64,000 nt of DNA from Lasiosphaeria ovina. Lineage: Eukaryota > Ascomycota > Sordariomycetes > Sordariales > Lasiosphaeriaceae. Where the stretch lies: NCBI GenBank assembly GCA_033439765.1, contig JAULSN010000004.1, forward strand, positions 320,001-384,000, given 5' to 3'. Position 1 is the stretch's first letter. The number at the start of each line of letters is the position of its first letter. Shown here in pieces: positions 52,246 through 64,000 of this stretch. The notes under the pieces are model-generated. The model worked only from the letters and a program-made list of their open reading frames with translations, ran no database searches and had not been told where the DNA came from. Position numbers and translations under genes: made by a program.

Positions 52246-53448
52246 CGCTCTCCCCTCGCCCCCCTTTTTTGGCTTTCATTGTTTTGGGCGCCATTGCATA
52301 CAATCCACCTCTGCAAGCGCGCAGACAAACAAACCAGCATTGTTTTTGTTTATATTTTTTTCTTGGGCTTTTTTTTGTTTCTGCTGCGAAACCAAACCAA
52401 ACCAATTTTGAGGGGGAAGGGGCCAAAGATTGATGTCATGCATCCGCCATTCACACGCACTCCCCGCCTGCCTGCCTGCCTGGTGATGACGGTGATAATG
52501 AATTTGAGTTCTAGGTACATACCTACCTACCTTGCCTTACAGTCTCACCATTAGCTTTTGTACAACATTGCATTGCATTGCATTACATTAGCTCTACATT
52601 ACACACCAAGACCTCAGGGGGGAAGGGAGGCACCCGCCGTAACGAAAGAATAACGATTACCATCCATTGTTTGTTTATCTATTTACTTATTTACTTACTT
52701 GACCTGACCAAACAACCACACTCATGAATGACACCTTGAGGTTGGAGAGAATATATTGATCTCGTACATTCGGGATAAGGTAGTTAGGGATTCGCTTACT
52801 ACATATTCATTAGCTTGCCGCAAAGTAAGAGACGTGAAATCAGTTTCCCGTCTCGTTTCTTGATGGCATACCAAGCCATGCGTACCTCTCTGGATATGAA
52901 TGAGCGGCTACACTCGCACCTCTGTATGTACACGTACACATTAACACATATATCACAAAGGTACATGTACAATACCTTAGTAAACGCCACCAACAACTAT
53001 GAGCTGCTGGCGTCGTCTTTTCTGTGTTTTAGTATTTCAGTATTTCAGCATCGTGGAGTTTGGATATAATAAATGGGCGGTTACGTTAAACTCGCCACTC
53101 TCTGCATGTACACGTACAAATATTCCAAACAAGTACCACACGGGTACCTCAGTAAAACGCCTGGATAAGCCAAGCGTCGCCGCGTCGCCTTTTCTGTGTT
53201 TTCAGTATTCCAGTGTCGTGTCGCGGCTGTCCCACTTCCCTCTAGCATGTTGCTGCTATCTTTGCAAGCCCAGCGCTCCGTTTTATAGACACGATAGGAG
53301 AATAACAAGCAAAGTAAAACGCCATGGCAAGAGCCAATCTAGCCCCTTCGCCCCCACACTCTTTCCCCCCCCTCCCCCCGCGCCTGCGTATGGTAAGTTA
53401 ATGGATGCAAGGATACCGGGAACGTGTTCCTGAATGAACCGCGCCCGT
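52246..53448. other. Spacer between convergent genes
   Basis: Probably the 3' UTRs of HPPD (+) and the TFIIH subunit (-). It contains T-rich and CTGC/CATT-type simple runs. No gene was seen. Confidence 0.5.
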
Positions 53449-54982
53449 CTACGTATCTATCGCCATGGCGTCGCCCTTTGCGTGGCCAGCCGCACCGTAG
53501 GCTCCAGCATCGCCGTCTGCCGCCAGCGCGAGAGAATCGCGCGTGTCGCTCTGGCAGCCAGGGCAGTTGTGGATGATCTCGTGCGCGTACATGTCGCAGT
53601 CGATGCAGAAGTGGTTCCCGCACGCCTCGCACGCGTATCGGCCGCTCTCGCTGACGCCCTTTGGCATGTTTGAGCCGACCGCGCCACTGTCTCCGCCGCC
53701 GCCGCCGGCCTTGCCCTTGCCTTTTAAGCGAGCCTTGGACTCGATAGGAAACGGTGCCATGCACGAGTAGCAGACGGTAGACCGCGCCGCGTCGGCCCAG
53801 GACACCTCGACCCAGCTGCGCAGGGGGAAGAGATGGTGGTAGGAGCGCGCCAGATGGGTGCTTAGGATGAGCGTGAGGCCGCAGACGGGGCACTCGGCGG
53901 GAAGCCGGCAGACCTTGGTGCGGCAGCGGGTGCACGTGTAGCCCTCGCGACTCGGCCGGTTGTGACAGGCGCAGAGGCTAACGTGATCCCGCGAGGCGAG
54001 CGTCCGACTGGGGAAGCCCATCATAAGTAGACTGGCATTGCTCTGCTCGGTAGTGAGGGTGACGGGGGGCGTCGTGGCTGAAAGGAATAGCTCCCTGAAG
54101 TGCTGCTCATGCAGGGCTACGGCATATTTGCTATCGTCGCCGCCATTGGTGCGCGTGCAGAGCTCGGCGCAGATGGCCACCTGCGCGGCAAGACCCACTA
54201 TGGTGACTCTGATGTGGTCGACTATGAGGCTAGTGACAGTGTCGCGGATGTCGCCCGGATCGCTGGACATGAGCGCGCCGTAGATGACGAGCACCTCGCG
54301 CGTGCCGTGTGATGGCGTGTGACTGTGCGCATGGTTAGAAAAGCCTGGCAGCATTGTGGTGAGGCGATGGTGCTTACAATAACGCCCCGCGACACATCTC
54401 TAGCGCGTTCTGCAGACTTGGGTTGCCTAGAGGCTCCTGCTGTTCGGCCCACTCACGCAACTTCTCTATGAGCTCGGCAGGGTTGCCGGCCAAGTCGCTG
54501 ATGCGCACGGCGATGCCGTCGCGCATGGCCAGGATGCCCAGCTGGCTGATGGGGTTCTGCTCAAAGTACTCGCGCACAAATTCGACGGCGTAGTTGATGG
54601 TGACAAGGTGGCGGTTGGGCAGGAAATCCTTCTCGGCCATAGCAAAGCTCATGTCGAGCACCAGCATGAGGTGGCGAATTATGCCACGCTGCAGCGGTGT
54701 GGTGTCGCGGAGCAGTCGCGCCCTCCTCTCGGCCTGCAGGTGGTCTTCCCTCGAGACGAGGCCGTCGGCGCCCTCGACCACATCCTCCCAAGAGCGCTGT
54801 ATATCCTCCCAAACGGCCTTGCCGCGGGCGTTCCTGGCTTTGCGGCCATCGCCCTTCTGTTTCGGCCCGCCCTTTGCCTTGGAGCGTGTTCCGTACGTGC
54901 TGTCGGCGGCCGATGTGACGCGGTGGTCGCCGAGGTCGTCGTCCGACAGGTCGCCGACATACTCGCCGTCCGAGTCGGCCAT
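53449..54982 (-). CDS. ssl1: TFIIH subunit SSL1/p44
   Basis: Core TFIIH subunit that binds and activates the XPD/Rad3 helicase in transcription initiation and nucleotide excision repair; nuclear. Exon 1 is 54378-54982, the intron 54323-54377 (55 bp, TTATT|gtaagc...gcgcacag, phase 2), and exon 2 53449-54322, for 492 aa. After an acidic N-terminus comes a von Willebrand A-type domain starting near residue 105: HLMLVLDMSFAM (modified MIDAS), then QLGILAMRDGIAV and GNPSLQNALEMCRGAL. The C-terminal half has a C4 zinc site (CACH...CTRCRTKVCRLPAECPVCG) and a RING-like C-terminal domain (CEACGNHFCIDCDMYAHEIIHNCPGC). The spacing of cysteines and the HLARSYHHLFPL segment are typical of SSL1. A Gly/Ser-rich insert sits between the zinc modules. 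Confidence 0.96.
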
Positions 54983-57900
54983 GGTGCGCGAAGGGGGGCG
55001 GGGGCGGGGATGTGCGCAATCAATCGTCAATTCCGGCCTGTGGGTGCTACTGCTACTGCCAGATCTACGGCAAGATGCTGCTGGGTTTATCTGCTGGCAG
55101 AAGTGCAGAGAAAATAAAGCTGGGACCGAATGAGGGCGTACAGGCTTCGGAGCTAGGCGTGGGCCGGGTGGGACACAGCACAGCTTATTAGTAAGGGTCT
55201 CACGTTTGGTTGCGAGGTTCGAGATGGTTGAGGAATGCAGGACGGGAAAGGTGATGAAGATAATCGATGGCGAGGCTGCCTGTAGCGACAATGGAGAGAC
55301 TCTGCAGCCTCGCACCAGTGGGGTTCCTCTACTGCTGAGCCAATTAGCTTGAATTATGAGATGTGGGGTGGATTGCAGTGGTTCTTTCCTTGACTGGCTG
55401 TACGCTAACCATTTGTATGTACAGTACCTACTCCATAAAGTAACAATAAACACATCTCAACGTGAAAACAATAATCATGGTAAGCGCGAGTGTGACCATG
55501 GCCTGATTGGATATTCTTATTCTTCATTGTGAGAGCATCGAATCACGTCTGACGAGCTGCGTAAACTTTTGTCGAGAGATGAGCTTCCAATTACTTCAAT
55601 GGTACCTATGTACACGTACTTCGTAGGTCCGGTATCCGCAACTGATGGCTCAAAAGCTCAGGTACCTACGGATAGGTAGTTACCTAATCCGTATACGCAT
55701 GTAGTATAATCTCGTGCTTGAGAGGTTGTTTCACCGATGGAACTCAGTCTATGATATGATATCTTGCCTAGGTTCTCACTCCCGGTCACGTTTAGCTCAT
55801 AGACAAGGTTTCTTGTGCCTTTTCAGTACCTCTTGGCTGAGAAATATTTCTCTGGGAACGCAGCGTAGCTGACGCTGTATCCCTTGCAGAGACAAAGCTG
55901 CTTGCATCAGGCATAATACCGCCGCATCTCAGGTTTCAGTGAGGTGAAAACTCGGATTTACGTGACTCTGAGCTCCTGAACTGAAGAAACGATACTGGTA
56001 CTATACAGACTTGTGAGCCCTGTGAACGAGGTACCCCATGCAGAGGTGGGGTCAAGTTCCGCATCTCCGGGTCGAACAACTTAATCCGTCTTTCGAAGCA
56101 GCGGGGAACCCCAAAGCAGTTTCGGGTCCGCCCCTCATGCAGAAGGGGTAGGCGAGACCACAGCTAAGGTACCTTGGGCGTCTTATATTCATGCATCAGT
56201 CCTTCGTACTGACTGAAAAACATGGCATACCGCGCAGTTAACTAATGAGGCTTTATGTTGTAATTTTTTTTTCACCAAGGCCCCGGATATGTAATGTGGT
56301 GTAAGTATTCAAGACGCCGGCCTCACGAGCACTCTGTACGCCCCGCTCCTTAGCCATGAAACGTCACGTTCTAGATATATACGTATTTACTTCAAATAAT
56401 AGCTAAGTTAACCTTTTGGTGTGTTAGCCGTTACAATTGATGGCGATATGATTGAATTGTCGAGGACGACTTGGTTTCACTCAGGTGTTTTGCTTGCCTT
56501 TCACGTCAGGGTGTAATCCGATTACTCATCTGATACGTAACGTGGTGGTACCGATTCGGTAAGAAATCCCATCCCATGTCGTGCATTTCTTTAGAGTCCC
56601 TTGCAGACTTTTCGCTGCCCCACCTTCAGCCACTCATGGAGAAACCCTGACGCCTCTGACGTCATTCTGCTCAGCCGATCGACGATGACCCTGCTCTAGT
56701 CATGCGCAACATTCCCATCCAGTTCAACAGCCCTCACCATCCGCTTGAGTGCCTCAATTTGAGCCTGTGGCTCGAGGTGATAGCTACAGCGGCCTATAAA
56801 CCATAAACCCCATATGCCTAGATAATGTATATCTCCTTTTTGAGAACCGCGGAGCCGTATCACTCAACGATGCCCTGCTGCATGGCGGAGACAGGGAGAG
56901 AGACGGGTTACAGGCTACAGGCGACGCTCCCGAGAGGTGCGCACTGGCGGTGGGGCTTCCAGTTCAGACGTCCTACACCCAATCTCTTTCTCATCGTTTA
57001 CACGGGGACCCGGGATTTCTTGCATGGTGACCCGACGACAAGACGCGCCTCAGCAGCAAATAAAAGCCACGCCGCACGTTCGGGTCTTACCGCAGCCCAG
57101 AGGGCGCAGTAACAGCTCCATCCGCCCCAATCTCGCATCCGTGTCGTCAGGGTCTTGGCTTCCTCTCGACCTTCCTTCCGTCTTTAAATAAAAATGGCTT
57201 CCACTTGTGTGATTTGTGGATTTGGGTCTCTCTGCCTGGCGCCCACCAACCAATGGCAATACGGATCTCTAGTGTATACCTATATCTTACGATATTATGC
57301 TGCGCAGCTGGCGCGGGTTGAAAGAAACGGTGACGTTTCCTGGGTACGAGTGTCTCACCCGTCATGAAAGATTAGGTACCTTACTTAGGTGCGCGTGTAG
57401 GAGTACGCTACCTGACAGAATCCATCGACAGGTACGGGGACCTGCGCTAGGTAAGGTAGTTTCGGCTTCCACTTGGGTGAACATCTTGCAGGACCGGATT
57501 GTGCCATGCCCCGACCGCATTTGTTGGTGTATAAAAAAACCATCAACGGGCACACGGCCACCACTTCACTCAACGTACCGCACTAGGAGACGACGATCCG
57601 GAAGGTGGGATGGTGTGGCTGCCCAGCCAGTTGGAATTGACGACTAGCGCGGTCAATATTCCGACGATGGCTTCGAGTTGCACTGCACGTCCGCGCAAGG
57701 TAGGATGAAATCTGCCTAGCGAGCTGGGGACGTGGATAATTTGAATATGAATTGCGAATTGTGGTTGAGACATTGAACATCTTCCCAAGTGCGTACAGAG
57801 CAGGGAAGGTTCCTGCGGAGGTTAGATATTTATTAACTAACGGCGCGCTACTGAACCGACCGTGGACATTGGCGTCCATAAGATCCGATGATGGGTGCAT

Positions 57901-58730
57901 GATTCCCCGTTGCGAGTGAGTGGGTTAAGTCTGTGGTGTGTTGCAAGCACCCACCACAGGCAAGACCCAGCAAACCTGGCGAAACTGTTTTGTGTGCCCT
58001 TCTTCCACCAGCACCCCCATGCTGAATTGAAACGTTGAGTTGGATTGACAGCAGTTGCATGTTTGAGTTGCTTTCATTTTCCGAATTTCTGAAGCTATGA
58101 GAGCGTCAGCTGCGGCGAGGCTGTTGCTTATTTAGCGGAGAGGACCCTTGGTTTCTCGGGTTGGCGGCGTCGACTGAGGGATGCCTCTGAGGTTTGGTTA
58201 GGTGGGTTGGGGGGGCGGTGACATTTAGATGGCCCGACGTCATAGTCCCCTTTTCTAGACAGCCTAGTGCGGGTAGGCGCTGCCAACTTCCCACCAGCCT
58301 CCACATCCGCGCTTCACCCACCCGCCAAACCTTCCTGCTACGCTGGTACACACTGCACTGCACTCGAGCATTTTAGAGCCTGCCTAGTAGTAGGTGTCAT
58401 AGCATTCTGCGGTGCCGTCTCAGTGTTTGATGCTTTGAGGAACGACCTGCCACGCTCGACTACCAGGCTGAGCGAGGGCTGACAATTTTGGTTGCAACAT
58501 CAACCGCGACCTCGTCTACACACATTAATAACACCACCCAGAGTTAACTACCTTGGCTAGGTTAGCTAGACTCCAAAGTCTTGTCAAGAAATCGCCTCTC
58601 GCGTTAACGCCGCCTAATAGGACTCCGGCACGCCGACGGCCCTCTCATCGCGGCTGCGAATGAATGTGCGATTCCGAACCCGAGGCCGCCCCGTCTGCAA
58701 CGACGTCATCGGGGCCTTTTCCCTCGAGGC
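54983..58730. other. 3.7-kb spacer
   Basis: Left end: promoter of the TFIIH gene. Right end: promoter and leader of the kinase starting at 58731. Between them no open frame shows a domain. It contains several copies of a CTAGGTACC-type motif (for example near 55640-55690 and 57370-57450) and scattered short repeats. Confidence 0.55.
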
Positions 58731-61700
58731 ATGCCCGGATCCAGATCTCCCAGAGTCCAGAAAGACCTCGTATCTTCGCACCGGTCTGTAGTAGCCCAAT
58801 CCACAATCCCAGCCCCAGTACCGATACCAGCAACTCCACAACTACCGCAGCCGCTGCCAGTAACAACACCATCAACCGCAGCAACGGCGACAGCAGCAGC
58901 TGGCATCCCGCCACCGGCGTGTCAAAACTTGCCTTCCGTGGATGATGCTTCGACGTTGATTAGAGTGCCGCCGCCATTATCCAGAGAACAAATGACGGGC
59001 GGGCGAGAGAGAGATAAGGAATTAGAGCCTTCAAATATCCCGGAATCTGGTGTCCGTGACCAGCCCGCCGCGAGCACGTCGTTGTCGCCGAGCACCGCCG
59101 ACGCCCAACCCGCTCCCGCTTTCGTCCCAGACACAGTCGGTCCCGGGAGCCTAGCAGCAAAGAATGGCCGGCAGGGAAGCTTGGCGGGATCTGTCGAAAT
59201 GCATGCAGGGGTTGGGGCAGGGGACGCGCAGCGGCAGCTGAACGAGTATCGTGACCAGCTCGCACGCCAGATGGAGCGGAGAGACTTGCCGACAAGAGGC
59301 TCGATGGCGTCGCTTGCCTTAGGCCCAAAGCGCATATCGCCAATACAGGAAGAGACATCCGTCTCGCCACCAACGTCGCGACTCGAGTCGACGCCCACAA
59401 CCGCATCGACCGAGTCTGGCACGACGGTCCGGGGAGAACAGACGCCGGGCCCCGTAGCCGGCACGCCGTCCTACCCTTTCCCGCGCATGACGTCGCCCGG
59501 CTACGTCAACCACTCCCTGCACCGGCCGTTTACCACGCTCTCGCCCACTGTTCCCCCGCCAGGAACGCAGGCTCTGTTTGAGGATCTCGTCGGCCACGAC
59601 AACATGCGGTCAAACCCAACTTCGCCGGCCTCGGCCAGGACATTTTTGCCCCACGGCCACACCCACCCCGAGGGCCAATTTGACTTCCAAACACCCAACC
59701 TCTACGATCTCTCCTTGATGCTCTGTGCCGAGCCTGGACTGGATGCGTGGTGGAATACCGTTGTCCAGATCATGGTCGAGGTCTACAGGGCCGAAAGGGT
59801 CACCTTGGCCATCCCTGCCGATTCGACAGACATTGAAAATGTCCCTTGGGGCCAAAAGGCGACCTACAACTCACATCGCGAAGACGACTTGAGTCTAGGT
59901 TATCTAGCTAGAGGCTCGAGCCTTATGCCCAGCAGTACTGGCGAGTTCTCGGAGCCCGCTTCCAAGTGGGACGATTCACCGAGACAGCAACAGCAGCCGG
60001 GAGCAGCGCGTCCCGGTCTACAAAGCCGGCATTCATTTACCTCCTACGAGGATAAGAAAGATTTGAGAACCCCAAGCGAGCGAGCGGCAGCACCTTTGCG
60101 CCGACCCGATCTTGGAAGGAGCAAAACAACTCACCCGATGTCCACGCTGGAGCGATCATCTGGAGGCTACGACAAACCCATGGATCTTAACCGACAGGCG
60201 CTGGAGGAACACGACGCGTTGGAGGACCAGCAGAAGATTCCAAGTTGGGAGGTACCGTTTACGACTCGTGGAGACGGCCACGGCAAAGTCTTGAACGTCT
60301 TACAAGCCCTCAACTACGAAGCTGATCCTCTGATTGACCACAACGGCGTGGTTCGTGTCCTCGGCCGCGGCCGCGTCGTTGCACTAACCCGAACTTATCC
60401 TTACCTCGGCCAGCAGACTGAGAGGAAGGAATTCGACCCCTTGTCCACCGGCCCCGCCGCAACACCTGGAGGGGAGCGAAGGAAGGTTAGGGGGCAGCGG
60501 TCCAACTCAACCTCGAAACTCTCGTCACTTCTAGGCAGCGCTTCGCTGGGACCGGCCAATGTGCGCTCCTCCAAGGGCCAGGGGCCTGAGAAAAGGGCCA
60601 CGGGAATCGCGTCTCGACTCGACGAGGACATTCCGAGACCAAAAACACCTAGGTATGAGGAGCACGAACAAGCCTCCCCCTCTCCTTGGTCGCAGTCTCC
60701 TGCGCCGTCTCCCGCCGTGCGAGCCGACCCCAGCGAGAACCCATTCTTCACCGATGCCATGGTTGACGAGGAGTCGTTCAACCCGTCCTCGGCCGCCTTT
60801 GACTACACGGCTCTCAGGCCACCCGAGGCAATTGGCATGGACAACTCGTGGACGGTGTTGCATATTCCTCTGACCCACGTCCTGCTGTCAAAGCCCAATC
60901 CTGCCTTCAAGCTGGACCCTGCGTTCATGGCCCAACGGATTTCACGAAACAAGGCTGGGGAGGGCAACGCAACCCTGCTCCCTTCCCCAGATCCCGTCCA
61001 GAAGCAGAAGCACGCACCAATTGCCATCATATCCATTCTGAGCCCCATCATTCCGTACCCTTCAAACCTTCGGCACTCATTAGAGCACCTTGGTCCTCAC
61101 CTGGCCACCTCGTTTTCCCTCTGCCGTCACTACACGAACTTGGAGGTGGAACTGAGTGGTCTGCAGAAGCGAAGGCCGCCGACGGCAGGCTTCGGCGCAC
61201 TGGGTCCTGACGGGCGGCCGCTGGCTGATGCAGCAGCACTAGCTTCCCTAGGGTACCTCCCCAGCGAAGATGTGTCCCGGGGGTCTATGGCGGGTAGTCT
61301 CACGAGTCCTAGCGACTACTCGGGCCCGGCGCGCAGTGCAGGGGGCTCTCCTGGTGGGACACCCACGTGGGATACCTCTGCTCTGGGTTTGGTGATGGAA
61401 AGGCGCACGCCTAGCTCCAGTCCAGCCCCCGTAGGCGGCGACAGTTATTTCAGCACCAAGCCGAGGCCAGGGACAGGTGCTGGCAGTGGAGGCCAGCGTA
61501 CGCGGCGGAACTCGCGAGAGGCTATACTTGCAGAAAAGCGACCCTCATCGCGGCTGTCTGGCGGTAAAGGACAATTGCAGGACAGCGGGCCGCTCAGTCC
61601 CACCCTCCCTGACTATCTGACAGGCACAGACTACCTGAACCGGGATGCCGAAGAATTGACGTCCCAACAAAGACGTCATGTTTCACAACCAAGCCCCAGG

Positions 61701-64000
61701 GAAGAGAGAGCACCGCCTCTAGGGTCACAGCCAGCCATGAACGAGAACCAGAGGAGGTCGGACGCTTCTCCATTGCAGGCACAGCATCGACATACGCAGC
61801 TGCACTCTTACGGGGCGGACTTTGCATCCACATTTCAGTCGCTCCCGCCCAGCTCGAGCATTGGTAGAGGCGTCCCGCTGCCGCCAGCACCGTCGCGGAA
61901 CGGGTCCATCTCTCATTCGGAGATGACCCCACCCTCCGACAAGCTGAAGGGCCTCATTCTAGACTCGCTACCTGCCCATGTTTTCGTCGCCCTCCCGCAG
62001 ACAGGCGAGATAGTCTGGGTGAACAGCCGGTTCCTAACGTACCGGGGGCAGACGTCGGGCGACTTGGCGGCCGACCCCTGGGGGAGCATTCACCCAGATG
62101 ACCGCGAGGAGTACCTTCGTGCCTGGAGCCAATCTGTCCGGACCGGCGAACAGTTCTCGCGAACCGTCCGGATCCGGCGTTTTGACGGGGCCTACCGCTG
62201 GTTCTACGCCCGTGCCGTTGCCTCCAAGGACAAGCGGGGCGTCATTCTGCAGTTCCTGGGGTCCTACATGGACATCCACGACCAACACATTGCCGAGCTG
62301 AGAGCAGCGCGACAGGAGGAGATTGAAGCTTCCGAGGCCAAGCACCGCCTGCTCGCCAACCTAATCCCGCAAATCATCTTCACCGCCACTGAGGATGAGG
62401 GCATCACATTTGCCAACGAGCAGTGGCTATCATATACAGGCCAGAGCTTCGACGACGCGTTGGGCTTGGGATTCATGGACTATGTGCACCCTGACGACCT
62501 CGCCAAATGCCGGATACCGAACGACAGGCCGCCAACGCCCCTCTTTAGCAAAGGACATGAGCACTCGGGCTCGACTGGCAAGATCTCGGTTGCATCCGAC
62601 GGCAACATCCGAGGCGTGCACCAGGCGCTGTCGCGGAACAACAGCTCTAGCAGCGGCTCGGTGTATGAGCTCCAGAGCGCTAATCTTGTCGAGCTCGCTA
62701 AGAAGGGGGTGATCCGGGTCTCGACAGATAGCAACGGCCGAGTTTCGTACACGACCGAGATACGGCTGCGGTCCAAGAGTGGCGAGTATCGGTGGCATCT
62801 CGTTCGGTGTGTTGAGATCGACAATGTCGACTTTGGCAATGGGGCTAGCTCGTTCTTTGGGTCTGCCACTGACATTAACGACCTGAAGCTTCTCGAGACG
62901 AAGTTGAAGGAGGCGATGGAATCGAAAGGCCGTTTCCTAAGCAACATGTCGCACGAGATTAGGACACCTCTCATTGGGATATCTGGCATGGTCAGCTTCC
63001 TTCAGGACACGACGCTCAACGAAGAGCAGCGAGACTACACCAACACGATCCAGACCAGCGCCAACAGCCTGCTCATGATCATCAATGACATCCTCGATCT
63101 TTCCAAGGTTGATGCCGGAATGATGAAGCTGAACTTTGAATGGTTCCACACACGGTCCCTCATCGAAGACGTCAACGAGCTCGTGTCGACCATGGCCATT
63201 GCGAAGCGTCTTGAGCTCAACTACATTGTCGATGAAGATGTCCCCGCATGGGTTAAGGGGGACAAGGTGCGGATTCGCCAGGTGCTGCTCAACGTCATTG
63301 GCAATGCCATCAAGTTTACCAGTCAAGGAGAAGTCTTTAGCAGATGCAAGGTTGCAACTCCCAAGGACAAGGAGCTTGCCGACGATGAAATCATGCTCGA
63401 GTTCTCCATCATTGACACGGGTAGGGGTTTCACCGAAGAAGAGGCCGAGTTGATTTTCAAGCCCTTCAGCCAGATTGACGGGAGCAGCACTCGCCAGCAC
63501 GGAGGGAGCGGGCTGGGTCTGGTAATCTCGCGTCAGCTGGCCGAGCTTCACGGCGGCGGAATGGAAGGGACGGCGGTCCCCGGCAAAGGATCCACGTTTA
63601 CCTTTTCGGCGAAATTTGGGCTACCAACTGGCCAGGACCGCCCGGATTTGTCGTCACCCCCCCAGCCGACACCGGGATTGATGAGAGACGTGCATCTGAC
63701 TTCTCAGCAACAAACAATTGCCAGCAAGTTGCATCAGAAGACGTCGCCTGAGGCGAGCCCGTCGACAGATGCCAACCCTGGATCTCCGGCAGTAGTTTCT
63801 AGCAGCAGCTCAGAGCCGTCGGCGTTCTCGGACAGAACACAGCTGACCAATCGCTCATCCATGTCTTCTGTCAATGCAAGCGTCAATGTTGGGTTGGCCC
63901 GGTTCAGTGAGGCCGCTCGGGCCAGCGGGCAAGATCTGTCGCAGATGAAGCTGGAGATGCCGACAGATAGGTCCTCGTCCGGCACTACGCCTACCGGAAA
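58731..64000 (+). CDS. PAS-domain hybrid histidine kinase (N-terminal and catalytic part; 3' end outside window)
   Basis: The frame from ATG 58731 stays open to the window edge, about 1756 residues, with no stop and no clear intron. Start choice: it is the first ATG after an in-frame stop at 58605-58607; an alternative start at 58664 lies in another frame. Domain order: disordered Pro/Ser/Thr-rich region; a GAF-like segment about residues 320-480 that is interrupted by inserts (NLYDLSLMLCAEPGLDAWWNTV... EVYRAERVTLAIPAD, conserved in fungal kinases); a second disordered stretch; PAS1 about 1072-1185 (LPAHVFVALPQTGEIVWVNSRF ... SIHPDDREEYL); PAS2 about 1203-1370 (LLANLIPQIIFTATEDEG), carrying a Ser/Gly-rich insert; HisKA with phospho-His1408 in SHEIRTPLIG; HATPase N box NVIGNAIKF, DTGRGF and GGSGLGLV about 1515-1600; then a Ser-rich linker. 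The receiver domain, expected downstream, is not in the window. Predicted soluble sensor. Confidence 0.9.
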   Translation, partial: MPGSRSPRVQKDLVSSHRSVVAQSTIPAPVPIPATPQLPQPLPVTTPSTAATATAAAGIPPPACQNLPSVDDASTLIRVPPPLSREQMTGGRERDKELEPSNIPESGVRDQPAASTSLSPSTADAQPAPAFVPDTVGPGSLAAKNGRQGSLAGSVEMHAGVGAGDAQRQLNEYRDQLARQMERRDLPTRGSMASLALGPKRISPIQEETSVSPPTSRLESTPTTASTESGTTVRGEQTPGPVAGTPSYPFPRMTSPGYVNHSLHRPFTTLSPTVPPPGTQALFEDLVGHDNMRSNPTSPASARTFLPHGHTHPEGQFDFQTPNLYDLSLMLCAEPGLDAWWNTVVQIMVEVYRAERVTLAIPADSTDIENVPWGQKATYNSHREDDLSLGYLARGSSLMPSSTGEFSEPASKWDDSPRQQQQPGAARPGLQSRHSFTSYEDKKDLRTPSERAAAPLRRPDLGRSKTTHPMSTLERSSGGYDKPMDLNRQALEEHDALEDQQKIPSWEVPFTTRGDGHGKVLNVLQALNYEADPLIDHNGVVRVLGRGRVVALTRTYPYLGQQTERKEFDPLSTGPAATPGGERRKVRGQRSNSTSKLSSLLGSASLGPANVRSSKGQGPEKRATGIASRLDEDIPRPKTPRYEEHEQASPSPWSQSPAPSPAVRADPSENPFFTDAMVDEESFNPSSAAFDYTALRPPEAIGMDNSWTVLHIPLTHVLLSKPNPAFKLDPAFMAQRISRNKAGEGNATLLPSPDPVQKQKHAPIAIISILSPIIPYPSNLRHSLEHLGPHLATSFSLCRHYTNLEVELSGLQKRRPPTAGFGALGPDGRPLADAAALASLGYLPSEDVSRGSMAGSLTSPSDYSGPARSAGGSPGGTPTWDTSALGLVMERRTPSSSPAPVGGDSYFSTKPRPGTGAGSGGQRTRRNSREAILAEKRPSSRLSGGKGQLQDSGPLSPTLPDYLTGTDYLNRDAEELTSQQRRHVSQPSPREERAPPLGSQPAMNENQRRSDASPLQAQHRHTQLHSYGADFASTFQSLPPSSSIGRGVPLPPAPSRNGSISHSEMTPPSDKLKGLILDSLPAHVFVALPQTGEIVWVNSRFLTYRGQTSGDLAADPWGSIHPDDREEYLRAWSQSVRTGEQFSRTVRIRRFDGAYRWFYARAVASKDKRGVILQFLGSYMDIHDQHIAELRAARQEEIEASEAKHRLLANLIPQIIFTATEDEGITFANEQWLSYTGQSFDDALGLGFMDYVHPDDLAKCRIPNDRPPTPLFSKGHEHSGSTGKISVASDGNIRGVHQALSRNNSSSSGSVYELQSANLVELAKKGVIRVSTDSNGRVSYTTEIRLRSKSGEYRWHLVRCVEIDNVDFGNGASSFFGSATDINDLKLLETKLKEAMESKGRFLSNMSHEIRTPLIGISGMVSFLQDTTLNEEQRDYTNTIQTSANSLLMIINDILDLSKVDAGMMKLNFEWFHTRSLIEDVNELVSTMAIAKRLELNYIVDEDVPAWVKGDKVRIRQVLLNVIGNAIKFTSQGEVFSRCKVATPKDKELADDEIMLEFSIIDTGRGFTEEEAELIFKPFSQIDGSSTRQHGGSGLGLVISRQLAELHGGGMEGTAVPGKGSTFTFSAKFGLPTGQDRPDLSSPPQPTPGLMRDVHLTSQQQTIASKLHQKTSPEASPSTDANPGSPAVVSSSSSEPSAFSDRTQLTNRSSMSSVNASVNVGLARFSEAARASGQDLSQMKLEMPTDRSSSGTTPTG

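Noticed and set aside
58922..63551. Several minus-strand frames of 100-200 codons opposite the PAS kinase
   Set aside because: They are shadows of a GC-rich coding strand; the plus strand shows full PAS, HisKA and HATPase domains.

Overview
The window is nuclear DNA of a filamentous ascomycete, most likely a Sordariomycete. The evidence is GC-rich coding sequence, short introns (51-107 bp) with GT...CTAAC/CTGAC...AG signals, long gene-poor spacers full of microsatellites, and fungus-specific families: two hybrid histidine kinases, UDP-galactopyranose mutase and a small NCE101 protein. I found no tRNA, rRNA, CRISPR array or intact transposon.

Layout. 25-740 (+) is the 3' end of exportin-1 (CRM1). 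741-11194 is a 10-kb gene-free spacer with decayed minisatellites and many simple repeats. 11195-12899 (-) encodes a Pro/Gln/His-rich putative nuclear protein. 12900-22900 lacks convincing genes; 17.9-21.5 kb may hold decayed gene remains. 22943-23878 (-) is an unassigned ORF, possibly a degenerate gene with a remote resemblance to the rRNA N-glycosidase fold. It lies beside a diverged direct duplication at 24.0-24.9 kb. 25723-33411 (-) is a very large hybrid histidine kinase (pseudokinase, AAA-type ATPase, GAF, HisKA, HATPase, REC).

35653-37647 (-) is UDP-galactopyranose mutase in six exons. Divergent from it, 42611-44078 (+) is a five-exon TPT-family nucleotide-sugar transporter, so the two may form a galactofuranose synthesis and transport pair. 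47416-48168 (-) is ribosomal protein eL27, head-to-head with NCE101 (48632-48867, +). 49055-49855 (-) is a TTC36-like TPR protein, head-to-head with 4-hydroxyphenylpyruvate dioxygenase (50956-52245, +). This pairing is notable because animal TTC36 has been linked to HPPD and tyrosine breakdown. 53449-54982 (-) is the TFIIH subunit SSL1/p44. 58731 to the window end (+) is a second hybrid histidine kinase with two PAS domains, cut off before its receiver domain.

Exon boundaries were worked out by eye from splice consensus, reading phase and family resemblance. No alignment or database search was run.
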